DNA of 57,286 nt from Lentzea pudingi (GTDB taxonomy: Bacteria; Actinomycetota; Actinomycetes; Mycobacteriales; Pseudonocardiaceae): NCBI RefSeq assembly GCF_014646255.1, contig NZ_BMNC01000028.1, positions 1 to 57,286 of the forward strand, in the 5' to 3' direction. Positions within the stretch are counted from its first letter, which is position 1; every line of letters starts with the position of its first letter. The notes under the pieces are model-generated. The model saw only the letters and a list, made by a program, of their open reading frames with translations. It made no database searches and was not told where the DNA came from. The translations under genes were made by a program, and so were the position numbers. Positions 1 through 9,423 of the stretch are shown piece after piece.

Positions 1-850
1 CCCGCGTGTGTCCCACAGGCCCGGATGGGATCGCGGTTCGGCCAGTACCTGGACCAGGAACATCGTCGTGCCATACATGACCATGACGTCGCCAGGCGCG
101 CTCACGCCGACGCTCGTCGCCTCGGCCCAGGCATCGACGGTGCCCGTGGTCACCGGCAGCCCCTCGGGCAGCCCGGTCAGTGCCGCCGCGGCGGCCGTCG
201 CATGTCCAGCGATCTCGGTGGGCCACCGGAGCTCGGGCAGCGCCAGGCCGGGCGCGACCAGCTCCGCCAGTCGTGGGCCCAGCCGGCCGCCGCGAGATCG
301 TAGAGCGGCACGCACTGGCTGGCCGGGTGGTGGTCGAGCACGTACCGCCCGGTGAGCCGGTGCACCAGGAACGAACTGGCCATCAGCATCATCCGGGTGG
401 CACGGCTCACCGCTGGCTCGTGGCGCGCGAGCCAGCGAAGCTTCGGGCCGACGGCCTGACTGGTCAGCGGCGAGCCGCAACGCGCGAGCACCTGATCGCC
501 GCCCAACTCCGCCTCCAGCTCATCGATCTCGACCAACGCGCGAGTGTCGACGCCGTAAAGGATCGCGTCACGCAACGGTTTTCCATCAGCGTCGGCAGAT
601 AACAGGCAGGGACCGATGCCGCTCACCCCCAGCGCAGCGAGCTCCCGACCAACCGCCGCCTTGACCAGCTCGCTGGTGATACCCGTGAAATCCCGCCACC
701 ACACGGTTTCCGGGTCGTGCTCCACCCAGCCAGGTTGCGGCGTCGAAACCCGTGCGCCCGACTAGCCCTGGCCAGCACACAGCTGTCCGGATCGACCAGG
801 GCACCCTTCGACGCCGACGTGCCGATGTCGACGCCAAGCAGCAAGCCCAC
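1..850 (-). pseudogene. FGGY-family carbohydrate kinase, frameshifted and cut by the window edge
   Basis: This was a sugar kinase of the FGGY family (xylulokinase/ribulokinase type), which phosphorylates a ketose after isomerisation. The N-terminal phosphate-binding motif LLLGVDIGTSASKGALVD is read from a GTG at 850, seven bases after the isomerase stop. The frame breaks near 730, where GWVEHDPETVWW resumes in another frame, and again near 255, where one G appears lost from a GGG run (AHDW then LAELVAPGLALPEL). Downstream residues, including MVMYGTTMFLVQVLAEP, continue to the left edge in the new frame, so the C-terminal half lies outside. It probably formed an operon with the isomerase under the LacI regulator. 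Two frameshifts make it non-functional as read, unless they are sequencing errors. The exact sugar is unknown. Confidence 0.8.
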
Positions 851-854
851 GCGA

Positions 855-2266
855 TCAGCCCTGGGTGAACTCGTCAAGCCTCACACCCAGCAACCGACAC
901 ACCGCACGCAGCTCAGCGCGGCGGTCACCCGGCACGGCGTGGATGTGGTTCGCGCCAAATCGCGACAGAAAGTCGTCAGCCTCGGCGTCCAGGCGAGCGA
1001 ACGCGTGCGGCCACTCTCGCGTCGACTGCCTCATCAGGGCTTCGTTGGTCTCGTCGTCGTAAGTTTCGAACTCGCCGAGCATGAGCTGAAGCCGGTAGTC
1101 ACCGTCCTCGCGGGTGAGCCGCGCGAGGGTCATCTCACCGGGCGCGCCGAGGTGGTGCACCAAACCGCCCCCTGCTGGGAAGAAGAACACCTCCGGGTAA
1201 AGGTGCACCTTCGCGAGGTTCTCCGCGGGATCGTCGCTGCGGGCCGCGTACCAGGTGGCGTGCTGCCCCGAGTTGCACAGGTCCCACACGTCCCGAGCGG
1301 CGTGGTGGTGCCGGACGTCCGCGAACAGCACAGGAGTCCGGGCCACGTGCTTGAGCAACTGCATCGTCAGGGCGCCGTCCATGTCCGCTTCGGTGGCGCA
1401 CACATGCGGTTCCTTGGGTCCACGCCAGTCGTACGGGTCGTTGAGCAACGCCTCGGTGACATCCATGGTGACGAAGTGCGTGGTCAACTCCGGCTGACCC
1501 TTGATCCCCGTGAAGTCCAGCCGCCACTCGTCGATCAGCTCCCTCACAGCCAGGTAGGAGCGCAGCTGCCGCTCCAACAGCTCCGGCGTGAGTTTCACCC
1601 CGTCGTAGTGCACCGTGGCCAGCCGCCAGCCACTCCCTTCCGGCGGTCACCTCGGCCGCATCCACTGTCGCCGAGCGACGCACGATCTCCCACTGGTCGA
1701 TCTCCTCGACATCGACCCCGAACATGCGCTGCCACTGGTCAGTATTGGCCACCGCGGTGTTCATCCCCATCGGCCGGCCACCAACCCTGCCGAAGGTCGA
1801 GCCGCGCAACGCCGCCACGGCTGACGCCGCGGTCGCGCGCACTCCGATCGCGCTGATCAGGCCGGGGTCGTCGGTGTCGCCCCACAGCCGGTCGTGCACC
1901 CCGTCCGATCTGGTCGAGCGCACCACCCGCCGCGAGCATGCCGACCAACCCCGGCTGAACCGGGTCGATCGTGGACACCAGCACCAGCGGGCTGGGAGTC
2001 GCGGCCGCGGCGAGCATCGTGAAGTGTGGGAACGCCCAGACCGCGTAGTGCAGGATGGTCAGGTCGACCCCGGCTGCGGCGACCTCCCTGGAGACCGAGA
2101 CGGCCAAGCCGTTGTCGCTGACCTGCCTGCTGCCAGCCACCACGTCGTGGCCCGCCACGCTGAGACTGCGGACAAGCCGGTCCTCGTTCACCTTGATGTG
2201 CTCAGCGATACCCTGATGCACGTAGTCGCGCCCATCCGAGATGCTGATCACGCCTATCCGTGCCAC
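855..2266 (-). pseudogene. L-fucose/L-arabinose isomerase-like sugar isomerase, two frameshifts
   Basis: This is a sugar isomerase of the L-fucose/L-arabinose isomerase superfamily, about 470 residues once frames are joined. The start is a GTG at 2266 preceded by AGGAGG four bases upstream. The first part (ARIGVISISDGRDYVHQ through DPVQPGLVGMLAAGGALDQIG) breaks near 1915, where GGGG replaces an expected GGG. The middle (HDRLWGDTDDPGLISAIG through AEVTAGREWLAA) breaks again near 1620. The C-terminal third starts at HYDGVKLTPELLERQLRSYL and ends at 855. All three segments read smoothly as one family member, so the loss is recent or artefactual. It precedes an FGGY kinase and lies divergent to a LacI regulator, the usual isomerase-kinase layout for a pentose or deoxyhexose. 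The substrate cannot be read from the sequence. Confidence 0.82.
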
Positions 2267-2317
2267 GGGCCCTCCTGGCTGAGGCAAACGCCGGAACACC
2301 TTGGTCGCCTCAGTTGA

Positions 2318-2329
2318 GAAATCGTTTTC
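2318..2329. promoter_or_regulatory. LacI-type operator, GAAATCGTTTTC
   Basis: The near-palindrome GAAATCGTTTTC has the central CG and GAAA/TTTC half-sites typical of LacI-family operators, with one mismatched pair. It lies between the divergent isomerase and LacI genes and falls at the expected transcription start of the isomerase promoter, so bound repressor would block it. The site itself looks intact although the operon it controls is broken. Confidence 0.65.
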
Positions 2330-2334
2330 CCGCA

Positions 2335-2363
2335 AGTTATTCTTGTCGTTGACGGGGTGTCAA
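2335..2363 (-). promoter_or_regulatory. Sigma-70-type promoter for the isomerase-kinase operon
   Basis: On the minus strand TTGACA (2363-2358) is followed after 17 bases by ATAACT (2340-2335), a good -35/-10 pair. It points to the isomerase start at 2266, and the operator at 2318-2329 overlaps the predicted start of transcription. Confidence 0.55.
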
Positions 2364-2402
2364 GAGACCTCGTCGAGCACAGCATGAGAGCGAGGCTATG
2401 TA

Positions 2403-3395
2403 GTGGCGACCATGCGCGAAGTGGCGGGACGCGCCGGGGTGTCCACCGCCACGGTGTCCCGCGCCTTGAGCGGAAACCCGACGGTGGATCCCGACCTCGC
2501 GGCGAGGGTGCGATCGGCGGCGCATGCGTTGGGCTACCGGCCAAACGGAGTGGCGCGGAGCCTGCGCCGGCAGACGACAGCCGTGCTCGCGCTGATCATC
2601 TCGGATGTGGAGAACCCGTTCTTCACCGCGATCGCTCGCGGTGTCGAGGACACCGCACAGAGCGCGGGCTACTCCGTCGTGCTGTGCAACTCCGACGAGA
2701 GCACCGCCAAGGAGCGCCGCTACGTCGACGTCCTGCTCCAAGAGCAGGTGGCAGGTGTCATCGTGTCGCCGACCTCGGCCGCAGGTGCGCTCGAACCGCT
2801 GTGGGACAACGGAACACCTGTCGTAGCGGTGGACCGGCCGCTGCCCGGCCTGGAGTGCGACACGGTGTTGGTGGACAGCCGAGTGGCAGCGAACGTGGCC
2901 ACCACTCACCTCGCCGCTCAGGGCTATCAACGCATTGGCTGCCTCACCGGCCCGGTCGGCGTTCACACTGCCGACGACCGCTTGGCCGGCTACCGGGACG
3001 CGCTGCGCGCGGCTAAACGCCGTTCCGCCGCGGACCTCGTTCGACGTGCCGAGTTCAGGACCGTCGGCGCAAAACGGTCTGCGGCGGACCTGTTCGGCAT
3101 CGCGGAGCCACCGGACGGGTTGCTGGTGGCGAACAGCACCATGGCGACAGGTACCCTCGAGGCGATGAGCGAGTTGGGCCTGCGCGCAGGCCGCGATGTG
3201 GGTTTGGTGGCGTTCGACGACTCGCCGTGGGCAACTCTTGTCGACCCGCCGCTGACAGTGATCTCCCAGCCCGCGTACCAGATCGGCACAATGGCCGCCC
3301 AGTTGCTGCTGGCGAGAATCGGCGGAGACGCTCGGGCACCTCGAACCATCACACTCAACGCCCAGCTCGTCGTGCGCGGCAGCTCTCACCGCTGA
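2403..3395 (+). CDS. LacI-family transcriptional regulator
   Basis: A 330-residue DNA-binding repressor of the LacI/GalR family. The N-terminal helix-turn-helix is complete (MREVAGRAGVSTATVSRALSG, then the hinge-type GYRPNGVARSLR), followed by a periplasmic-binding-protein-like effector domain (VLALIISDVENPFFTAIARG; DGLLVANSTMATGTLEAM; GLVAFDDSPWATLVDPPLTVI). Length is normal for the family. The start is a GTG at 2403, with an ATG three codons later as alternative. It is divergent from the isomerase-kinase operon and the shared gap holds a LacI-type operator, so it very probably repressed that operon in response to a sugar. The reading frame is intact, in contrast to its presumed targets. Confidence 0.92.
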   Translation: MATMREVAGRAGVSTATVSRALSGNPTVDPDLAARVRSAAHALGYRPNGVARSLRRQTTAVLALIISDVENPFFTAIARGVEDTAQSAGYSVVLCNSDESTAKERRYVDVLLQEQVAGVIVSPTSAAGALEPLWDNGTPVVAVDRPLPGLECDTVLVDSRVAANVATTHLAAQGYQRIGCLTGPVGVHTADDRLAGYRDALRAAKRRSAADLVRRAEFRTVGAKRSAADLFGIAEPPDGLLVANSTMATGTLEAMSELGLRAGRDVGLVAFDDSPWATLVDPPLTVISQPAYQIGTMAAQLLLARIGGDARAPRTITLNAQLVVRGSSHR

Positions 3396-3613
3396 AGTCT
3401 TCGGACGCAACGGCGAAGCCGTATCCGATCAGGCGCCGGCACGGCCCGATCCTCTGTCAGTAGGTGCACGAGCGCACTCTTAAACGGTTCCAGGCGAGGT
3501 CGATCAGCGGGTCAGCCGGATCAGCGTCACGGTGGGAGATCTATGGGCCGCGGACGCCGTACGCGGCGGGATTCACCGAATAGTTGGGGCACAACAGTTA
3601 AGCGCCGACTGTC

Positions 3614-4690
3614 GTGCGGACACATCAACGTCGCATGATTCACCTGAGCCGGTGGATGCAGACAGCAGCAATCGACTCCGCCGAGTTCGGCCTGGCAACC
3701 GCAGCCGCGTTCAGCGCGGCCCAGGGTTCAGCGGGGCGGTTCTCGGACTGGAACGCCGGATCATGGGCGGCGCTGCTGGAGTATCTGAGGTCGATCAGAG
3801 TGCCGTTGGCCAATCCGCCCGCACCGGTGGTGACCGCCGCCGATGTGCTGCTGACTCGGTATTCCGAGTACTAGGTGACGGAGCGGGGCCTCGCTGCAGT
3901 CGATCAAGCTAAGTGTGCACGGTCCGGCCATTCGTGGAGTGCGGATGCGCGACGGGCAGCATGGACTGGAACAGTTGACCGCCAGGGAGGTCACCGCGTT
4001 TGTGGTCGAGCAGGCGCGCTGAGCTCCCCCGGTCGCTGGCGCGCCGCGGTCGCTATTGATACTGCACGTCACCAGAGCCAGCCGGTCGGGCTTGCGAGCG
4101 CGATGCCGAGCGTGGCTCGGTGAAACTGGCCGGGTTTGTCGACGGCGTTACGCGAAGATCAGGTATGGATGCTGTTGGCCTCGTTCGACCCGGAAACCGA
4201 GATAGTGCAACGCGACCTCGCGATCGTGACCATAATGTGGCGGCTGGGACTGTGCATCGGCGAAAGTCGCCGCATTGCGGCTGGAGGACATCGACTGGCG
4301 CCGCGGTGAACTGATCATCACGTGCAGGAGCTCGCGCTGTGACCGGTTCCGCTGCCCTGCGATGCCGGGCAGGCGATCGTGTCCTATCTGACCAGCTGGC
4401 GGCCCGAGATCGATGCTCAACACGTGTTCGTCTGCGCGAAAGTTCCTCACGGCCTCACGTTCCGCAACACGCGCTAACGCGGAGGCCAGAGCCGCCCGCC
4501 GGACCCGCCTGGGCATGGCGCTTGAGCATCGGCACAGCGCGGCCACCTCCATGCTCAGCGTCGACGCCTCCCCCGAGGAGATCGGCCAAGTCTTGCGCCA
4601 TTGAGACTCCCTCATCACAACGATCTACGCGAAGGTCGACCTCGCCTCACTGCGCGTGATCGCCCGCCCCCGACCACGACGGTTACTACA
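3614..4690 (+). pseudogene. Tyrosine recombinase (phage-type integrase) remnant
   Basis: A decayed site-specific tyrosine recombinase spread over all three frames. Recognisable segments in order are the SAM-like N-terminal part (LLTRYSEY, then TAREVTAFVVEQ), the start of the catalytic domain (REDQVWMLLASFDPETEI), a core with RRGELIITCRSSR and GQAIVSYLTSWRPEIDAQHVFV, and the C-terminal boxes HRHSAATSML, PEEIGQVLRH and ITTIYAKVDLASLRVIARP, which include the expected catalytic His and Tyr. In-frame stops (for example TGA directly after QVLRH) and several frameshifts make it inactive. It opens a stretch of transposase remnants and suggests that an integrated element once lay here. I see no attachment-site repeats. 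Confidence 0.82.
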
Positions 4691-4699
4691 TGGGGCCGA

Positions 4700-4834
4700 A
4701 TGTCAGCAACTTCCCGTCTCGGAGCCGTACCTGCCACGCTACGTCCGTCCTCAGTGGATGATGTACGCCGTGTCGTGAAGCTAGCCGCAGATACTTCGAA
4801 CTCGTTGCACCCCATCAGCACAGGTCACAATTAA
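4700..4834 (+). pseudogene. N-terminal fragment of an FAD-linked oxidase (FAD_binding_4 type)
   Basis: The 44-residue reading frame contains VPATLRPSSVDDVRRVVKLA and LHPISTGHN followed by a stop. This is the start of the PCMH-type FAD-binding domain of flavoprotein oxidases and dehydrogenases, where the second motif normally continues with a Trp-Gly pair. Only this piece is present and nothing after the stop continues the domain. It abuts the integrase remnant, so it was probably cut off by recombination. Confidence 0.6.
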
Positions 4835-5204
4835 GGTCTGGGCTCATGCGAACCCGCTGTTGACGGGGTCTGTTTCCTCGATCTTGGGACCTTCACGAGG
4901 TGCGCGGTGTTGACTTCAGCCACGGCTGGGCTTCGATCGTCGACACCAGCAAAGACGTCGTTCCGGCTGCCCACAACCCAACGCCGCCGCACCAGCACCC
5001 AGACCAACTGAACGTCACTCAGAACGGGGCATCGCGCCAGTCCAACGCCCCGCCCGCCCGGCGGGACATTGCTGTGTCGATCTAGATTCGCTCACCTGTG
5101 GCAATCTCGGCAGCATCGTTGACGCAGTCCCCGAACCGCAACAGCCTTGGCGCCACAGTGATTGCAGCCAGAATCGTGGGTTGGCCGAACAGTTCGCGGT
5201 GGTG
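4835..5204. other. Gap with no recognisable gene
   Basis: I find no convincing coding sequence, RNA gene or repeat here. It separates the FAD oxidase fragment from the IS1380-type remnant and may hold unrecognisable ends of either. Confidence 0.5.
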
Positions 5205-5502
5205 CCGGCGCTGGGAGATCACCACCAAGGGCAGACGTGCCGGTCGCAAAGTACTCGTCCGCGCCGACTCCGCCAGCGGCACTTACGAGTTCGCGGAATG
5301 GCTGCACGGAAGGAAACTGGGCTATTCAGTTGGGTTCAACCTGCCCGACAACGCGATCAAATGCCTCGGCCGCATCCGCGCACACACGTGGACCTCGGCC
5401 TACGACGACGAGGAACGCCTCCCGCGTGACGGGGCGTGGATCACCGAGGCTGCCGACGTTCTGGAGATGTCCTGGTGGCCGAAGACATGCGGGCCGCTGT
5501 AG
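5205..5502 (+). pseudogene. IS1380-family transposase internal fragment
   Basis: About 100 residues match the middle of IS1380-family DDE transposases: VLVRADSASGTYEFAEWL, then LGYSVGFNLPD, AHTWTSAYDD, RDGAWITEAADVLEMSWWPK. The Asp in RADSASGT corresponds to a catalytic acidic position. There is no N-terminal region or downstream DDE part, and no terminal inverted repeats are evident. It is a dead internal fragment. Confidence 0.75.
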
Positions 5503-5575
5503 GGAACGCCGAGCAACTGGCAGATCACGAAGATCGGAAAGGGGCGGAGACGCGATTCAGCACATACTAGGAGTG

Positions 5576-6296
5576 TGGCCGCAGTGCTGGATTCTTTGGT
5601 GTCGATCTTGTTGCTAGCCGCAGCAGCGGTGGCCGCGGGTACACGGTCGTTCACCGCGATCAGGGAATGAGCGGCGGACGCTTCGCTGCAGTGCTTACGC
5701 TGCTCGGGGTTCGCCAGCCCCGCGCCGGACGAGGCGAAGATGCGCCGGGAGCTGCAACGAGTAAACGGCGACGCGGTAGAAGCCGCAATCACGGCCGGGA
5801 TCCAGGTCCAACGCGGCTGACTGCCACCACCGGAAAGGCCTGTTGTGATCGGCGATGGACGGCAAGACCATGTGCGGCACTCGCGGTCTCGACGAATCCG
5901 GGGCCGGGCAGTTGCTCCTGGCGTTCTCCCACGCCCGACCCGCTGATGCTGGCCCAGGTTCTGGTGAAACCAAGTTCAGCGAGATCAAACGTCCCATGGC
6001 GTCGGCTACGTGCTGCCGCTGAAAGGAACCAGCACCTGCTCTACGCCCTACCCTGGTACGAGCCCCGCACACACAACAGTGGACGGGGAAGGCCGCCACG
6101 AACGACGCGCCATTCAGGTTTTAGCCATCCCTGAGGACGTCGCGTTTCGCGTTGCGGCACAAGCGTCTCTCATCGAGCGCTACGTCACCCGCAGCGCAGG
6201 GAAAGCACCGCTAGGACCGTCCTCGGCGTCATCAGCCTCACCCACACCAAGCCGACCCAGCCGAGCTCGCCACCTGCACCCGCGACGTCATCTAGA
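5576..6296 (+). pseudogene. ISAs1-family transposase remnant
   Basis: A decayed transposase of the ISAs1 family. The N-terminal associated domain is readable (LLLAAAAVAAGTRSFTAIRE, then a TGA where Trp is expected, then AADAS and PDEAKMRRELQRVNGDAVEAAI). The DDE start survives as DGKTMCGTRGLDESGAGQLLLAF. Further on are VLPLKG and YEPRTHNTVDGEGRHERRAIQVL in shifted frames, then SLIERYVTR. At least three frameshifts and one nonsense codon are needed to read it. The order of segments is that of a full-length element, so an entire IS decayed in place. Confidence 0.78.
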
Positions 6297-6314
6297 TGAG
6301 TAAGTCCTAACTGA

Positions 6315-6665
6315 TCAGTGGTCGTAGGCGATCAGCGATCGGGTGAGCGGCTGGCCGGTGGCGCGGTTGTGCCAGATGGCGGCGGTCAGTGCGAGGACGC
6401 GTGGAGCGATGCGCGCGGTGACACCGTCGATGGTGCGGCCGCCGTGCAACTCGAGGTCGAGCTGGCCTTTGAGCGTGTCGTTCATCGACTTGATCAGCTG
6501 GCGCACGGGTTTGAGCAGGTGTTCGGCCGGGTGCGGTTGCGGTAGTTCGGGCGCAGTAATCGGACCCCGCGTGCGGCATACACGACTCGGTGGGCACCCG
6601 CCCTCGGCCTCGAAGCGGACCGAGAGCGGTTGTCCCGCGACGGAAGCCTCCAGAGCCGCTCGCAA
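6315..6665 (-). pseudogene. IS982-family transposase C-terminal remnant
   Basis: The last 60 or so residues are characteristic of IS982-family transposases: NDTLKGQLDLELHGGRT, then ARIAPRVLALTAAIWHN and the terminal SLIAYDH. Upstream residues in the same frame do not look like the family, so the catalytic domain is absent or scrambled between about 6550 and 7000. The fragment is on the opposite strand from the ISAs1 remnant and ends right after it, consistent with nested insertions. Confidence 0.7.
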
Positions 6666-8361
6666 CGACGGGGAGTCGCGCCATGGACGGCCCTATGGCA
6701 AAGGACCACGCGATACCGAGGATCGCGGCGAGAGCCGAAAGGATCATCCTGCAGTGAGGACGTGAACGCCAGCAAACCAGATGCTCCACGCTCCAGCTGC
6801 GCAGAGGAAGTCACATGTGGCTGACCCCGGCCGAGGTGCACCCCGGACAGCCCGCCGTCCGTCTCCTCGCCGAAGTTGAGTGCCGTCAGCCACTCGAGGT
6901 TGTGCGGCCGCAGCCCTACCAGATAGCACCGTGCCGCAGCACTTGCTGGGCGTTGGCATAAGCAGCCAAAGTAGCCCCACACACGGGCCACGGTCTCAGG
7001 GACAGCGAAACGCACCACCCATCCTGATCAGGCCGCAGTCTCCCCCTCGGCCGCGAAGTGATCACAGCTCGGGCTGGCCCAGGTGCCGGTCGAGACGCGC
7101 ACTCCCTGCGTCAGCGAGACTCTTCTCGGCGACCAGCCGGATGACTCGTGTTCTCGACCGAAACAGTCGCGTTCAGTCAGCGGCGTCGCCCCTGGCCGGC
7201 CCGATCTCAGCCAGGGCTCGTGCCCAAGGCCCCGCACCATGCTGCGGTCGTGTACTCCAGCATCGCCACGTCAAGATTTATCCGTATAACGACAAAATGG
7301 TCCGGCAACTCGATCAGCAACTCTCCCGGAGATTCCGCCCGCCCGGCAGACACAAAGTCCATTAATCGTCCCATTACCCTAGTCAACTAGGACAACAATC
7401 CACTGCGTCAGTCAGCGCATCGCCGCGCCGAAGCGGCCCGAACACCTATCGCCGAAACGTGACGTTCAACCAGGAAAAAAGTCAGTCGAACACCGACCCG
7501 CGAGCCTGTTGATCTTACGGGTGGCCGAGTGTTAAATGACGCCGGACAAGAAGCCTCAGCGCCCCCACGAAGGAGTTCTCCCTGCCCGACCACGAGCACA
7601 CAAACCGCAGACGAAATTTTCACCCTCATCCAACTAGTCCAGAAACAGACATGACGAGATGTCCAGGATCTCGCGTTCGACCGTCTAGGTGAAATTTTCG
7701 GGCACAAGTGCCGACCGGACGAGATCAGCGATTCGCAGGGGTTGGCTGCACTGGAACACGTGGCGGACGTGACGCAGCTTTGCCATGAACTTTTCTCAGC
7801 TCCAGGGACGAGGCAGCAGAAACGCGTGTCTTCGACCTTTCACGGTCGTCATCCGAGAAGAAACGTCTTCAAGAAGCAAGAGAGCGCACTTGTTTCGATT
7901 CCCTCCACTTCCACCCAGCAATGAAGAAGAAGGCCCCAGCAACTCTCCCGAGCTGAGCGCCGCGCGGCAGCAACTCGTCGGATACCTACAGCCCCGCACC
8001 GTTCACGGCCATTTCACGCAGGGCATGTTTGCGAAAACCCCAAAGCACCAGCGCTCCAACGCCTCGACTACCAGGCTGTCCGCCGAACCTCGAGGCCGCA
8101 AGTGAGAGCGCCGAGAGCTACCGCAAGTGGCAGTTGAGCAGGAGACTGAGCTGCGAACCGCCGACTGCACATCCATGCTGGCAACTGAAACCACCCGTCC
8201 AGCGATCTCAGCCGTTCGAGGATCGAGCACGCGGCATCAGCGCGGCAGCGACGCGGCACTGACATGGCAGTGAGTGCTGCCAAGCTGACGCTCAGTGTGG
8301 GGTTAATCAGCGTGCCTCGGCAGGCTTGCTCTCGGGGGACATAGGGTTTACAGGATGTGCG
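6666..8361. other. 1.7 kb with no recognisable gene
   Basis: No reading frame here resembles a known family. A minus-strand 52-codon frame near 7205-7363 (begins MDFVSAGRAESPGELLIEL) is the best small-ORF candidate, but it has no clear ribosome site and I do not call it. The bases just before 8362 carry the ribosome site and presumably the promoter of the StrR-like gene. Confidence 0.45.
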
Positions 8362-9423
8362 ATGGAACGTGAATCGGACTTCGGAAAAGGCGGCGGACAA
8401 GGCTGGCTGGTCGGCCAGCTCAAGGGCTGCACGGTAGAACAGGTGGAGATCGCCACTCTTGCTGTATCGGCGTCTCCGCGGCTCAACGGAGAAGTTGAGG
8501 AGCACGTCCGACTGTTGGCAAAATCGGAGGCGATCCTGCCGCCGATCGTAGTGCATCAGTCGACAATGCGCGTGATCGATGGGATACACAGGCTACGTGC
8601 AGCAGCGCTGAGGGGCCAGAGTGTCATCACAGCACTCATGTATGACGGCGACGACCGCGACGCTTTCGTGTTGTCCGTGCAAGCGAACGTCACGCACGGG
8701 TTGCCGTTGTCGCTCTCGGACCGCACTCATGCCGCGAGCCTGATCATCGATTCGCATCCGGATTGGGCTGATCGAATGATCGCGTCGGTCACTGGATTGG
8801 CCCCAGGCACAATCCGTTCGATTCGGCAGCGCACTGGTGCGATGACTACAACGACGGTCGCCCGCATCGGCAAGGACGGTCGAATAAGACCGATGGACGT
8901 GTCGGCAGGCCGTCGGCTGGCTGGCGAGCTGATCACCACAGATCCGAGTGCGCCGTTGCGCCAGATCGCGAAGACCGCCGGGATATCACTGTCGACAGCC
9001 CACGATGTGCGTAAACGCGTGATGTCAGGACTCGATCCTGTTCTGCCACGACGGTCTGAAACCGTGGCCGGGGCCACCAAAGAAGAAGTTCCGCCAGCCA
9101 CGCGCCGTTCGGTCACGAGTCGCCCAGCGGGTCGGCTTCGCACGGTACCTGTTGCGGATCGTTCCGTGGTGATGTCGAGCCTGCGGCGCGATCCGTCACT
9201 TCGGTTCACTGAAGTGGGTAAGACACTGCTGCGCCTGCTTGAGCCCGATCTCACCATTGCAGAGCAGCGAGAGCGAGTCGTGGCGGCGGTGCCACCTTAT
9301 TTGATTGACACCGTTTCCCTTCTTGCGCGCACGAACTCGGAGGCGTGGGCGGCCATCGCGGACCTCCTGGAAGGGCAGGCGATGTCGGAGGCGGCTCAAG
9401 GAAAAATGCGGCGCGCACGCTGA
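8362..9423 (+). CDS. StrR-like regulator (ParB N-terminal fold plus helix-turn-helix)
   Basis: A 353-residue DNA-binding protein resembling the StrR/NovG/Bbr pathway-specific activators of actinomycetes. The ParB/sulfiredoxin-type N-terminal domain covers roughly residues 25-110 (LPPIVVHQSTMRVIDGIHRLRAA is the diagnostic part; then FVLSVQANVTHGLPLSLSDR). A central segment with RIGKDGRIRPMD precedes a helix-turn-helix near APLRQIAKTAGISLSTAHDVR. The C-terminal part contains RRDPSLRFTEVGKTLLRLL. I chose the ATG at 8362 because AGGA lies seven bases upstream; an in-frame TTG at 8326 is less likely. No biosynthetic genes lie nearby, so its target is unknown. A broken paralogue lies at 56.2-56.8 kb on the other strand. 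Confidence 0.82.
   Translation: MERESDFGKGGGQGWLVGQLKGCTVEQVEIATLAVSASPRLNGEVEEHVRLLAKSEAILPPIVVHQSTMRVIDGIHRLRAAALRGQSVITALMYDGDDRDAFVLSVQANVTHGLPLSLSDRTHAASLIIDSHPDWADRMIASVTGLAPGTIRSIRQRTGAMTTTTVARIGKDGRIRPMDVSAGRRLAGELITTDPSAPLRQIAKTAGISLSTAHDVRKRVMSGLDPVLPRRSETVAGATKEEVPPATRRSVTSRPAGRLRTVPVADRSVVMSSLRRDPSLRFTEVGKTLLRLLEPDLTIAEQRERVVAAVPPYLIDTVSLLARTNSEAWAAIADLLEGQAMSEAAQGKMRRAR

Noticed and set aside
717..1856. Long plus-strand frame of 379 codons over the sugar isomerase
   Set aside because: It is the GC-rich mirror of the minus-strand isomerase: no motifs, low-complexity Arg/Pro/His content.
3614..6665. An active integrative element
   Set aside because: The recombinase and all transposases are broken, and no attachment repeats or conjugation genes are present.
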